Source: Brachypodium distachyon
Lineage: Eukaryota > Streptophyta > Magnoliopsida > Poales > Poaceae
DNA: 64,000 bases
Direction of reading: 5' to 3'
Assembly: GCF_000005505.3 (NCBI RefSeq)
Contig: NC_016131.3
Span: 49,523,355 to 49,587,354, forward strand
In this document: positions 12,272 to 23,637 of the stretch, piece after piece
Layout of the letters: the number at the start of each line of letters is the position of its first letter
Position numbering within the stretch: position 1 is the first letter of the stretch
Program-made: the position numbers and the translations under genes
The notes under the pieces: model-generated
The model's database searches: none
Seen by the model: only the letters and a program-made list of their open reading frames with translations
What the model was told of the DNA's origin: nothing

Positions 12272-12862
12272 CAAGTGTCAAGTGTTGTTATCTCCTTGTT
12301 TTCAAACAAAACGCTGGTGGTCGTAAGAGGCGTGTGAATAAGTTATGAGATTAATGCGACGAGATAAGTCTTGTACTCTCGATCTATTGAGCTTGTCTAC
12401 TTTTGCCTTGATTATTCACCGTTAGTATTTTGGAACTCGATCTAGGAAACTAATACACTTCTAGTATGACAACCCTCGACTGCAACCATTTATTAGGTTT
12501 GACAGGACAAGTAATTAAGTAAATTAACATAGCGCGTGATGTTACTAAGCACAATCGCGCGTGCCAAGGAAAACAAATTAAAGCACAACATCGATAAGAA
12601 TTCCAAGGCGATTTCTTCACTTGTATTGCCCTGATACAAGATACAACAGAGATCAATTAAGAGTTCAGTACTGTACAACAGCAACCAAAGTAGCTAAAGA
12701 CTTTGACACGGCAATTAAACCAACCAACACCAAACAACTTGCTATATATGGCTGAGATTAGAGTTACGTGGAAAAACTTACTTACCCCTAGAGATGTGGC
12801 TCACCGACGGAAAAATCTTTTTTTCCTTCAAACCACTAGCCGCAAATAGTGTGCTTTTGTGA

Positions 12863-13243
12863 AATTAACGTACAAACATGCAAGCATGCATACCTGGTAA
12901 GTGATGGCACTACCACAAAAGATGCTATCATTGTCGGACGAAATAGTGGCGTGTGGCTGTGCCGCCACTGACTTCACGCCAATAATGGAGTACCATCAGT
13001 GGCGTACCCATCATGGGATCACTACAAGATTACTGTCCGCAATGTCAGCGTTGTGTACCTGGCTGAAAACGTAGCAGAGCAGCAAGTCCCAATGGGTGTT
13101 ACTAGCTGGTTCTAGTGAAAGTTTATCTGGAGTATATATACCGCTGGCGGCACTGGTTAATTTGTTCTACCTATATGTTCAATAAACAGGTATATGCGTA
13201 CCTAAGCTTTAGGTATGTATGCTTGCATGTTTGTACGTTAATT
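12863..13243. repeat. Inverted repeat (33-bp arms) around CACTA-like ends
   Basis: Left arm 12863-12895 and right arm 13211-13243 are reverse complements with one mismatch, around a 315-bp interior. Inside, CACTACCACAAAA (12908) and CACTACAAGA (13020) look like CACTA-transposon termini, and TTCTAGTG (about 13109-13116) could be an opposite end. No 3-bp target duplication is evident. It is a composite or fold-back element remnant. Confidence 0.5.
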
Positions 13244-13605
13244 CCATCCATGGATGATCGAATAGTGTATGAATAACGATGACAAATACTACCTCCTCGG
13301 TTTCAAATTAATTATAAGATGTTTTCTGTTTGTCTTAAGTCAGTTTTCAGAGATGTTCAAAATCAGAGACAGTACTGAAGCTAGAAATCCATTCCAAACA
13401 TCCTACTAGCTAGAGATCAACTCAAGATAGCTTGGTAATTAACATCCATAACGAAGAAAATTGCAAGCAGAGCATGACAGCAAGGTGTTCAAGAATTCAG
13501 AAAAGAACCTAATATATCAACCACAGAGCAAACTGTTCAGAATTCAGAAAAACACCACGACAGACACTTTGAAGATATTGAGAATTGACAAAAGGATGGA
13601 TCTAA

Positions 13606-15708
13606 CTAATCAAATATAGCCAGCTTCTGGTACTCGTCGCCGGCGATGGCCTGGTTCATGATAGCCTCCGGGTTGATGACGCCGTCGTTCTGCAGGAAGA
13701 TCTTGAGCATGTTCTTGGAGAAGCCGCTGACCATGGCCACTCCCGGCTGGGTGGATGTCACCGGCGTCGACTTAGAGTCGCGCAGGTTCCAGAAGACGAT
13801 CTGTGGCACCGCGTAGCCGTAGCCAGCGTCTGAAAACTTCTTGCAGATCACCTTATAGTCAGTCTCCCAGGTCCCCTGCTGCGGACGAGCACCATAATAA
13901 CCATAATAATGCCCGCCGCCTCTCCCGGAGGCCTTGTCGAACTCCATGTCGCTGTACACGAACACGGTCTTGATCATCTTCTCCGGCGCAAGCCGAGCAC
14001 CCACCGCCGTGCTGAGAATGCGGTCGAACACCGCCTGGAAGTTGGTGTTCATGTCCCATTGCATGGTCTTGACGAAGCTCATCTTCTCCAGGAGGGTCTT
14101 GCCCTTGATGAGGTGGATCTCAGGTGTTGCACTGAAGGTGATGACCTTGCCCGCCCACGGCGCCTCGCTCAGCTCCGACGTGAGCACGCCCAGCGCGACG
14201 CACACCTCCATCGGTGTGCCCATCATGCTCCCGGACACGTCACAGACGGAGATGCAGTTGCGCAGCGAGCCCTTGGCGCGGAGGTCGTCCACCATGCGCC
14301 GCCACTGGAGCTCCGAGACCTCGTCCTCCTGGCCGCGGTACGCGGCGGCGGCGATCTCGTGCGGCAGGAGCGCGCCCGCAGCGATCTTGGCCTTGCCCGC
14401 CTCGACGTCCTCGAGGTACTTGGCGAAGCGCTCCTCGTCGTGCTTCTTGAACAGGGTCTTGTAGCGCTTCATGGCCACCGAGGCGACGCGGGCGTATGGC
14501 AGCTCGTCCCAGCGCTGCGAGCTCATGTACACCTCCGGGAGCTTGAGGACCTCGCGCAGCGGCACCAGGACCTCGCGGCGGAGCCGGTGCAGGACGCGGT
14601 AGGTGTAGTGCTCCTCCGAGAGCCCGGCATACTCAGGATCGGAGTCACGCGGGAAGAGACGGCGGCCGATGGCCTCGCAGAGCAGCGTGGTGCGGTCGAA
14701 CGATGATCCCGGCGTGGGGCACCACTTGGCGGCGAGCCCGATCTTCCTCTGCTTCCCGCCGGGGGCCATCTGCTCGAGGTCTGAGGCGAGGAGGTCGGCG
14801 AAGAAATCGGCGACGGAGTCGAGCAGGAATCGGTAGGCGCAGTCGCCGTAGTAGGTCTCCAGCGACTGCACGGCGACCTTGGCCACCTTCCTGACCTTCT
14901 TCGACATCCCCCGCGCCGGTTTCTTCTTCTGATCCACCTCCATGGCCTCCGGTTTCTTCTCGGCCACCGGAGCATCCTTCACGACCTTCACGGGCGTCTT
15001 AATGTTGGAATTGCCGAGGGCAGCGGACAAGAAATCCCCGAACGTGGCCTTGTGCAGAACAGGAGCAGCTTCACGGGCGCGCTTCCGGCCGGCCAAACTC
15101 GCGATGAGCGCCTCCCTCTGCTTCCTCAGCGCCTTCTCCTTCCTGCGCGTCTTCTCAGCAGCGGCATTATCCCTGGCCTTCTTGCGCACGTCAGGGCCAT
15201 GGATGAGCCGGAACAGCAGCTCGGGGAAGTCCTTGAGGTAGCCGAACTCGGCGAGCGCGGCGACGTTGCAGGCGAGCGTCCTGGGGTGGTGCGTGTGGAT
15301 CCAGAGCGCGGCGGCGTAGAACCCTTCCCTGTCCGACTTGCCCGTGCCGCGGACGCCGCGGAGGTTGCAGGCGAGCTTGAGGGTGGTGAGGGCGTCTTGG
15401 GCCCACGCGGCGGCGAGGAGCTCCCGCACGCGCTCCGGCGGCGTGTCGGGGACGACCTGGAAGAAGAAGTCGAGGCAGGGGTTGCCGGAGTTGGCGTACG
15501 TCGCGGAGGAGTTCTCCGTGAGGGACTTCTGCGGCTTGAGGAGCGACTTGATCTCCGCGGCGGACGGCGCGTTGAAGGCCGCGTCGAGGAGGTCGACGAA
15601 CGGGTGGGATGCGGGGGTTGCGGCGTCGGCGGTGGGTGACGGGCGGACGCCGCGGATGACGGGTGGGCCGAGGAGGCGCGGCGCGGCGGATTGCGTCTCC
15701 ATGGCCAT
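13606..15708 (-). CDS. DUF2828 / vWA-domain protein, single exon, 700 residues
   Basis: The frame is uninterrupted from ATG 15708 (MAMETQSAAPRLLG) to the stop at 13606. The N-terminal half (about residues 95-330) resembles the helical, TROVE-like part of plant DUF2828 proteins. A Lys-rich region follows at about 175-285. The C-terminal half is a von Willebrand A-like fold with the MIDAS motif DVSGSM at 490-495. A short Gly/Tyr-rich loop (RGGGHYYGYYG) lies in the C-terminal part. The family is known from plants, fungi and giant viruses (for example mimivirus L728) without an established function. RNP binding, by analogy to Ro60/TROVE plus vWA, is an inference. There is no signal peptide or membrane segment. 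Confidence 0.9.
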   Translation of the reverse strand: MAMETQSAAPRLLGPPVIRGVRPSPTADAATPASHPFVDLLDAAFNAPSAAEIKSLLKPQKSLTENSSATYANSGNPCLDFFFQVVPDTPPERVRELLAAAWAQDALTTLKLACNLRGVRGTGKSDREGFYAAALWIHTHHPRTLACNVAALAEFGYLKDFPELLFRLIHGPDVRKKARDNAAAEKTRRKEKALRKQREALIASLAGRKRAREAAPVLHKATFGDFLSAALGNSNIKTPVKVVKDAPVAEKKPEAMEVDQKKKPARGMSKKVRKVAKVAVQSLETYYGDCAYRFLLDSVADFFADLLASDLEQMAPGGKQRKIGLAAKWCPTPGSSFDRTTLLCEAIGRRLFPRDSDPEYAGLSEEHYTYRVLHRLRREVLVPLREVLKLPEVYMSSQRWDELPYARVASVAMKRYKTLFKKHDEERFAKYLEDVEAGKAKIAAGALLPHEIAAAAYRGQEDEVSELQWRRMVDDLRAKGSLRNCISVCDVSGSMMGTPMEVCVALGVLTSELSEAPWAGKVITFSATPEIHLIKGKTLLEKMSFVKTMQWDMNTNFQAVFDRILSTAVGARLAPEKMIKTVFVYSDMEFDKASGRGGGHYYGYYGARPQQGTWETDYKVICKKFSDAGYGYAVPQIVFWNLRDSKSTPVTSTQPGVAMVSGFSKNMLKIFLQNDGVINPEAIMNQAIAGDEYQKLAIFD

Positions 15709-16024
15709 GGCTGCTGCTGCTAGGGTTTTGGGATCGAGGGGAAGGGGATTGGGATCTGATCTGATCGTATCGTATCAGAGCGGCGGCTTGGTTCGTTTCG
15801 TTATATTTTCACCGCTTCAACCGACTATGTTTTTTTTTTGAACCGACTATGTTTCTCCTTCATATGGCGGTTCCCTTTGCTCTGGGCCTGGGCCGTGACG
15901 TGCTACAACAACTAATCGTGAATTGCTGAATTATGTTTATGTCATGCAGACTCTGGTTTGATTGGCTCATGCGTGTTTCTCAAAAAATTAAAAAGATCTT
16001 CGCCTCAATTTTTTTTCATGATGA
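15709..16024. other. Upstream region of the DUF2828 gene
   Basis: This is the likely 5' untranslated region and promoter, with a GGGCCTGGGCC site II pair at about 15884-15894. I see no other feature. Confidence 0.4.
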
Positions 16025-16230
16025 TGTTTTTTTATTTTTTTGAGAACACAGTACAAACGTAGACGGTTACAACATGCGCATACACTCACCCATATGAGCA
16101 CCTCCGAAAGACTGAGTCGGTAGATCATCGCAAGTGTCTCGCTGTTGACTGGTACGTCAACTATCACTGAAAGAATAGCGCCGATTAAATTCTAAAATAA
16201 TTCAGGAAAATGTGACACCCATGTCAAATC
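16025..16230. repeat. Dispersed grass repeat (non-LTR tail type)
   Basis: A T-rich end is followed by GAGAACACAGTACAAACGTA, a CGCATACACTCACCC segment and ATGAGCACCTCCGAAAGACT. I recognise this word order as a short repeat dispersed in Triticeae-like genomes; the family name and class are uncertain. Confidence 0.5.
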
Positions 16231-16390
16231 CATCAACACGAGCAGCCCCGTCTATGGATTGTTGAGCCTTTTTTTTTTGACCAAGAGGATTTTTGAGGTT
16301 TGTAGTTGTTCTATGGAACATTTGTTGCATCTTGTATCTTCCATGGTTCAATAACGTGTTTCGTCTGAGACGTGACAAAGGGTCTATAAG

Positions 16391-16854
16391 TAGGCCTGGA
16401 AGAAAAGATCGAAGTTCGACAATTTTATTGAACGCTCGCTAACTCGGTTCGTTAACTAAAGAACCAAACCAAACTTCCTTTTCAGATCGTTAAGCTTAAC
16501 GAGCTTAACGAGCGCTCACGAGCTCGTCTCGTACATCACTTGTGAGTGGCCACTAGAACTTATTTTGCTGCTTGATCTGTGTCGTTATTTCTCTTTTGAT
16601 GTGTTATTTCCAATCTTAATAGCCCTGTTCAGTTTCGGATATATTTTGTTTGCTGTCAAAATTTATCCCAAGCAAATAGATCATGCCAAAAAAAATTGAT
16701 CAGCATGCCATTTATTTATCTTAACGAGCGCTCGCGAACTCTTAACGAACCGAGCCGAACAATGGTCTCAGATCGTTAACAATAATGATCTTAACGATCT
16801 GAGCTCTTAACGAACCGAGCTTAACGAACCGAGCATGCTCGTTAGCCATCCCTA
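16391..16854. mobile_element. hAT-type MITE, 464 bp, 8-bp target duplication
   Basis: TCTATAAG occurs exactly on both sides (16383-16390 and 16855-16862). The ends TAGGCCTGG and, on the other strand, TAGGGATGGC form short imperfect terminal inverted repeats. The interior carries many TTAACGA/CGAGC words in both orientations, as subterminal transposase sites do. Non-coding and non-autonomous. Confidence 0.8.
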
Positions 16855-17364
16855 TCTATAAGGCGTCGTGAACCTGAATCGTGCGTGCGCCCAAGTTTCA
16901 GTGGAGTACATTGCATCCATGACCGATCGAGCCCATGCCGGTTCATGTGGCGGTCATATCTATTACTAGTAAGTTTCTATTTGTATCAATGTGTTTATCA
17001 AGCATTTGTGACAAAACTTTGGTACCCACCGGAATTTCAGAAACTGTTTTCGGATTTCGGTGATTGAAATTTCAGCAAAATTTGGTTTCTCCAAATCGTA
17101 CCAAAACATAAATTTGGTTAGCACAAGCAAGGCAAGTTAATTGCTCGAATCTCAATCTAAAAGAACAAAAACGTACTGAATTTAGGATGAAGCAACTTTA
17201 CATAAACTATTTTGTGTTTGGTTCAAATTAGATATACTCACATTGAAATTTTTAACTGGAAGACTAAGATTTCAGGACCCACCAAAAATATTGAAATTTC
17301 GTCAAAATTTTAAGCCTTGAGCATGCAAACAAGCAACACTAGCTATCTAGCCATGTATCACCTA

Positions 17365-17476
17365 CTCCCTCCGTCTCATATTAAATGACTCAAAGTTGCG
17401 CACATACGGATGTATCTGTGCCTAAAAAGCGTCTATATACATGTAATAAAAAGTCATTTAATATGGAACGGGAGAG
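17365..17476. mobile_element. Stowaway MITE, 112 bp
   Basis: CTCCCTCCGTCTCATATTAA at the left and the complementary CGGGAGAG at the right are bounded by TA at 17363-17364 and 17477-17478. Confidence 0.8.
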
Positions 17477-17563
17477 TATAACAGACAGGTGTCCACTTTC
17501 TTCGTGCCGTGTTCCTCAATCTGACTTGAGAAGCTAACTGTCCGGACCAGTCATTTTGTACTA

Positions 17564-17683
17564 CTCCCTCCGTCCAATAAAAGATGTCTCAAGTTTGTCA
17601 AAATTTTAATGTATCTAGACATGACTTGTGTATAGATGCATTCAAATTTAATCAAAGTTGAAACATACTGTCAAGTTACTCCG
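17564..17683. mobile_element. Stowaway MITE, right end decayed
   Basis: The left end CTCCCTCCGTCCAATAAAAG and interior match the 22856-22979 element closely. The right terminus is degraded to ACTCCG-like sequence. Confidence 0.65.
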
Positions 17684-18216
17684 AAGATGTCAAAAACCCA
17701 TCTGGCCACACTTATGGTCCACATTGTGACGCCGGTTATGACATGTCCAAAATCGTCATGTGAATAAGTGCACCGATCGTGTATCCATGCGACGCCGGCT
17801 CTGTTTCCTGCACAGACACTTGTCGGCACCGGCGACGGCGACGCCGGCTCGGCGAGCTGATCAAGTCCGACGGCCCATGCGGGTTCATGTGGCGGTCATA
17901 CCTAGTGGTTTCTATTTGTATCCGTGTGTTTATCAAGCATTTGTGTGATTGTGTGTTTCGGTAAACTATTTTCGGATTTCGGTATCAAAATTGATGCAAG
18001 GATCTTGGAGTTGTAGTCGGATCCGGAAATTTCGGAATTTATGTTTCCGTCCCATATACGTATTGTATTTCCCTTTTTATGAATTTCAGTTTGGTTTGTT
18101 CACGGTTTTCTTTTTTTCTTTTTTCTTTAGCACGTACTAATTTCTTTTATAACTTCAAAATATTGGGGAACAAAATTGTTCCTAAGTATGGATGATCTGA
18201 ATCTGATTGTACAGTA

Positions 18217-18331
18217 CTCCCTCCGATCCTAAATTATTGTCAAAATATTACATGTATCTAGACATTTTTTAAGAATAGATACATTCATATCTGGACAAAT
18301 TTGAGTCAGGAATTTAGGATCAGAGGTGAAG
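18217..18331. mobile_element. Stowaway MITE, 115 bp
   Basis: CTCCCTCCGATCCTAAATTA and its complement at the right end (AATTTAGGATCAGAGGTGAAG) are bounded by TA on both sides. It shares the interior of the 1421-1532 family and lies downstream of the TAD3 3' end. Confidence 0.75.
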
Positions 18332-19053
18332 TATTAGTTTTCTGGTAATGGGTACCAATTACTCCTGATTACATTTACGAAATCGCCAACCAACACTATA
18401 CTTAGAGGAAACATGCCCTAAGGCCTTTGCCTTATTGGGGGAAGCAACAAGAGAAAAAGGTTCTTTCGATAAAGAACTTGTCATCACGAATTTTATGCAG
18501 CACAAAAATTCTGGCTCGGCAGGCAGTTCAAGATCTACGCAAATGATAAACCATACAAAGTTGACAAAAGAAAACTGAATCAGTCTGCATCTGAGATATC
18601 TTTTGCTGCAGAATAAAAGCTCATGCCATTTTTCTTCTTCTTTTGGGTTGCAAAGGCACTGTGATACATGGGTCAATCCATACAAGTATACAACTAAACC
18701 CCTGTAAAATCCAGAAAAATTCCTGAAGCAAAAGAAAATTACATTCCAGTCCACAGGAGCCTTGTACATCACCATCCTTCAGACTCGGCCCCTGATGTTG
18801 CCCGGCACCTAGATGGAGAAGGTACACACAGCAGAAAACAAGCACCGCAACACCTGGAAGAGAGAAGGCCCCCGCAAATTGTCCAAGGCTACAGCCTTAC
18901 AAGAGTAGGTTCATATCACAGGTGAGCCAAAGACCGGAGTCACCGTCCTCAGAGAAGTGAAGACAAGGAACCAGAAGCCCACCGATGCTGCCTCCTCTAA
19001 AAAAAAAGGTAAAACCAGAAGCAACAAGCTTGGAGCTCATGGGTTTCTCAAAA

Positions 19054-22000
19054 TTACGATGATACAAAACCTGAAGATGCCTTTTCAGAACAATCACTTG
19101 AACCATTCAAATACTGGTCAGGGACTTTTATCCTAAACACAGAGTAATGGTGATTTAGACTTTTCTCCCCATGCAATCTGTGGACAGTGCCCAGTGCTCC
19201 ATCATTTGGATTAGGGAAAGCATAGAAGACACGCTTGAATCTTTGGTGTACAAGTGCCATAGCACACCTTCACATAAACAAACATGTCAGAAAACTAAAC
19301 AGTAGGCAACAACTAGAAAATGATGGCAATACTCTGATAACAGTGAACCTACATCGTGCATGGTTCCCAAACAAGGTAGATGTCAAATCCTGTGCAAAGA
19401 TATGGTCTGTTTCTTCCAGACAAGTCACTGCAGCATTCTTCATTCTCAGATTGTTCTTTATCCTGATGTTCAAATTTGAACTTGTTAGATTAGTAGAAAA
19501 GAAAGGCACAACAGACGTGCAATATTTTAAGTCTGCCGTTACAACAGTAATGTTATTAAAGACAAGTGGCAACCATTGAAGGGCAGATATAAAAAGGCTC
19601 ACTTTTGCATCTATCTTTAGCCGCTTTGCTAGTTCATTATCCGAACAATTCTCCATATCGCCATTTAGTTTTGCTTCAGTTGTTGACGAACTTGAAGTAC
19701 GGAACAGTATTCTATCCCTCTCAGCGGCATTTTCAATGGCAACCATGGCAGCATGTCTCAGAGGATGCCACAGAAAACCATCTTCAGAGGGCAATGTCTT
19801 CTGCTCAGTAGAACTTCTTTTCATCCATCCCCAGGAGTTCATACAAGAGACCTCCATGTTTAGGCCATTGTTAACATGGGAGCTTGACAGCAACAACTTG
19901 CCATCATCATTAGCCTCAGTTGCTTCAGCCAAACAGCAACCGTTCTCTGCTTCGACTCTGGCACATGTGTTCCTTAGAGAAGCATCATGCTGGTGCGTTT
20001 TGTCTTTAGCCTTTGAAATTATTTCCATACTTGATGGATCGACAATAATGGCAACATTGCCGACCTGCTAAAATAACACAGCCATGAAGTCAACAAAAAA
20101 TGACGTCCTACACCCAACAACCCGCAAACCAAGATCACATCATCTAAATAAGAAAAAACATAAAACATGTTGTTCTTGTCAAAGTTAACAGTACAGCTGC
20201 CTAAATTTAGATTTGGCACTTAAGAACAACAAATTTATTTTCTCAAACAAAGGATTGATGTCACTAGTTGTCTATCCTCGAACAAATATTATCACAATTT
20301 AGTGTTTGGTTGGTCCTCAAACTTGCTTGCATCCCCATCCCTTCTAACATGTTTACTGAAAGTTTGTGTTCTGAGGTTTAATAGACTGGATACTTTATTT
20401 TTATTGCTTGCTAAACTATTGAATGGCTACTTTAATATATGTGATTTAAACTCAAATGAAAGTAGCTCCATGTAAGATAACAAGAGCAACTCCAAAGTAT
20501 CAGCCATCATTTCGGTTCAACTTAGTAGTATGTCTGCAAATCTTCAATGCGGATTCATTACTTCGTAGAGTTCAAGCAAGATAATAAAGCTATACAAAAT
20601 AATATTGTGAAAACCACCCTAAATAGCTAATAAAGCAACAGCACTGACTAGCATCCAAAGGCACCAGCACGCACACAAAGAAAATATTTAGAGAACAATG
20701 GGAATTTTCAGTAGAATAGTGTAGCAATAAATAAATTCTGCAAATCAGTAGTAGTCACCTCTGATAATTGGATAGCAGTCCTCATGCGATCAAATATTGA
20801 TGGTAATTCCTCCTCTTTAAATCCAGATACACCATCAATTCTGCGACATGAAAAGATAAGTTCATCAGAAATGTTTCTTATGAGTTACTACGCGGCATTT
20901 ACTATATTTGTAGGTTGCAATTAAAATACTAGTAATATCCAAACTTCCAAAGACAACAAGCTATAAGTGCAACCTAACAAGGAGAGGAAATATTTCACTA
21001 CAGTTTTGAGCCTATTTGGTTCACCATGACATAATAGATTTGGCTTATGGCCGGTGTGTTTCATGCTACATGGATCGTTTGGCCTAGCAAAGCTTGCCCA
21101 CTTGATCAAAGCAGTCAAGTGTACGGCACAGGAATAACCAACAACATTAAATTTTGTTAAACACAGGAAATACATTATATAGCCCGAAATGAGAAGTAGG
21201 AACATACTCATTTGGGGGATGATAAGATGTTGGCCAAAGTTTACACTGTTCTTGCCACTCCTCTTTTGACATAGCAGGATAACCGGAAACCTGTGAAAGA
21301 CTTGCCAATAGCAAATATAAATATCAACATATGAAATGCTTCAGCTGTAAATATCGAGCCAACTTCAGTTGATTCTATATCCATACATCAAGAGTGATAA
21401 CTATTTAGTTACAGCTTTATCACTATCATTATGATCCACATTTTTACTGAAGAAAATGCAATTTATTTAACCAACGCTCCTGGTATAGTGCATTTTGGAA
21501 GATGGATTGTGTTGCTTTCAGATCATTAACAGACAGACAGAGAAAACTTAGTAGTAGTTGCCGCTTAGATGAAACTAGAGATCACACTTATCATCCATGA
21601 CAAATGTATGACAAAATTTCACTATATAGTAGAAACTAGCAGGTGAAGGCAAGCTAATGTTACCATTTTCATGTGCTTAGTTTGATCCAAGAGAAGTGAA
21701 AAATCGTTCCAATACAACACAAAAGCAGTAGACCAGAGTTAAGTCCCAGTGGAAAGGCATAAGATGATAGGACAATAGGATAAGATGACTTACTTTAGCA
21801 ATGAAAGGGCTCAGCTGGTATGTATCCACTAACTTCTGTACATCTTCTGGAAACCCATTTCTACAATTTTCAGGCCCAGTGGAAAGGCATAAGATGATTG
21901 ACAACTCAGATTTTTCTGTCAGAGAAAAACCAAGACAATGGAATTAGACAGGAAAGAGGGAGAACCAAATTGTCTTTAAATAACTACTGGTCACATGGTA

Positions 22001-23637
22001 TACCCAGCTTTAAATATTTTGTTAGTTGCTCAGTTTTATTTCCACAATCTATGATGGATCTCCTAGCATTAGCTGAATATTAAGGTCTATGACATGATTA
22101 GTGGCTCAGTGGCACATCCATCAAAAAACACTGAGCTGCTCAATTTAGTTCCAAGTTGAAGAGCTGGCTCATCTGCTTTCTTAGCTAAAGATTAAGGTTC
22201 TCTAAATCAAGGTTCAGTGTCTCGCATGACAACATCAGTATATAAGGGTACCGTTGCATGAAAAATTACTTCAAAACTTTGGCGTGCGTGCTAAGTGTTG
22301 ATTCATTCTACAAGAGCATATAAGGGTGCCACTGCATGAAGAAAATTTTACAGATCAGAATCAGCATCCTACATCCTGATGATCTTATGAAGGCTGCTAA
22401 GTGTTGATTCATTCTACAAAAGTAACAATGGGTCGACCACAAGGTTGCGCTGCAAAACATTAAATCTTATCTCCTATATGATAATCATAGCAGTACATAT
22501 AGAGCTGTGTCATGACTTCAGTGACCATGTGTGCACGTTTATGGAAGTATGAAGTTAGTGCATTCAGGCAAACAAAAACAATTGAGAACCAAGATAAAAA
22601 TGCATATACCACCACTATCAACACGCCGACGCACCCGCTTAACATGCCGCAGATTCTCCAGTGGCAGTACCTGATTCAATTGCCTGTAATGGCATATGCA
22701 CTAAAAATTGAGGGCCCAGAATATTACAAAAAAAACATTAAACCAACTAAAAAAGGAACAACATTAACTCCAAAAAGACTCAGCACAACGGTCCTATATG
22801 TCAATGCGTGACTAATATCATTTAGAAATTTAGAATGGAAATGTCAAACCAAATACTCCCTCCGTCCAACAAAAGATGTCTCAAATTTATCAAAATTTGG
22901 ATGTATCTAGACATGACTTAGTGTATAGATGCATTCAAATTTAGTCAAAGTTGAGACATCGTTTGTTGGACGGAGGGAGTACCAAAAGAGATTAAAGAAA
23001 CATGAAATTTCAGCTTTGTGTGAACGAATATAACTAAAATACAGTTATCAGGTGTAATCTGCAGATCAACTTATGAAAAAAAAATTGTCACTTAACAAAT
23101 AAAATCATTGCATTAACTTCTGTTAAAAGTATCCGCCAGTTGTGGTTTAAAAACAAGCTTCCAAAAAGATATCCAGGTGTATTAACCAAATATGGTTGAA
23201 ACTGAACTCCCCTTTTATACCATAATGGATCAAAAACAAGAATTATTTCGTTTCAGCAGAGTTGGGATTAAGAAAACTGTTTCACATGCAAATCTATGTT
23301 CTTTTCGTCGATTTACTTAAGACAAAAAGAAGGAATTGCCAGCAATATTGTCCACCTCAAAACCTTGTTAATTGCTGCTTGAGACTCATAAACAATAACC
23401 CAAAAAGTACCAACTAAATAAACAATAACTAAGAGAGGACGGCATTTACCTAATGAGAGCATTGGCTACCTTGGATTCAATCTTTGCAGCCACCACATCA
23501 ACTGGCAATCAAAGGAACAATAAAAGAAAAACAATGAAACTAGAATTGCAACACAAACTATAGTAATTAAAGGAGATACCTGTAGAATGTTGAAAGGGAG
23601 TTAGGTTGCCAGCAACCTCAATAAGCTCCCATGCCAT
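19054..23637 (-). CDS. TAD3: TAD3: non-catalytic subunit of tRNA A34 deaminase, nine coding exons
   Basis: Partner of TAD2 in the heterodimer that converts wobble adenosine 34 of tRNAs to inosine. Coding exons: 23637-23580, 23501-23450, 22683-22610, 21915-21794, 21290-21208, 20840-20759, 20064-19603, 19462-19353 and 19267-19054. They sum to 1257 nt, 418 residues, with all phases joined. The order is an N-terminal tRNA-binding-type region (MAWELIEVAGNL, LENLRHVKRVRR), LWPTSYHPPN, then the deaminase domain with zinc ligands His261 (in LRHAAMVA), Cys346 and Cys349 (EPCTMC). Ala263 replaces the catalytic Glu, as expected for the ADAT3/TAD3 side. The tail ALVHQRFKRVFYAFPN and GALGTVHRLHG is diagnostic of the family. 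About 650 bp of 3' untranslated sequence may extend to 18.4 kb. The gene looks intact. Confidence 0.92.
21742..21896. repeat. Short exon-derived duplication in TAD3 intron 4
   Basis: A 22-24-bp word (CCCAGTGGAAAGGCATAAGA...) of exon 4 (21873-21896) is repeated at 21743-21766, in the intron just downstream of that exon on the minus strand. Confidence 0.7.
22856..22979. mobile_element. Stowaway MITE in TAD3 intron 2, 124 bp
   Basis: The terminal inverted repeats (CTCCCTCCGTCCAACAAAAG and its complement) are nearly perfect, with TA on both sides (22854-22855, 22980-22981). The high arm identity suggests a recent insertion. Confidence 0.9.

Larger units (their letters stand above)
16918..17985. 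repeat. Pair of diverged direct repeats, about 950 bp apart
   Basis: The block 16918-17064 (GGTTCATGTGGCGGTCATA, then TTTATCAAGCATTTGTG, then TTTTCGGATTTCGGT) recurs at about 17868-17985. The second copy is diverged and has small indels. No coding capacity is evident. Confidence 0.6.

Noticed and set aside
13909..15639. Long plus-strand open frames opposite the DUF2828 gene
   Set aside because: They are mirror frames kept open by the high GC content of the real minus-strand gene; no family motif is seen.
22512..22811. Plus-strand frame over TAD3 exon 3
   Set aside because: It is antisense to a confirmed-phase coding exon and has no similarity of its own.
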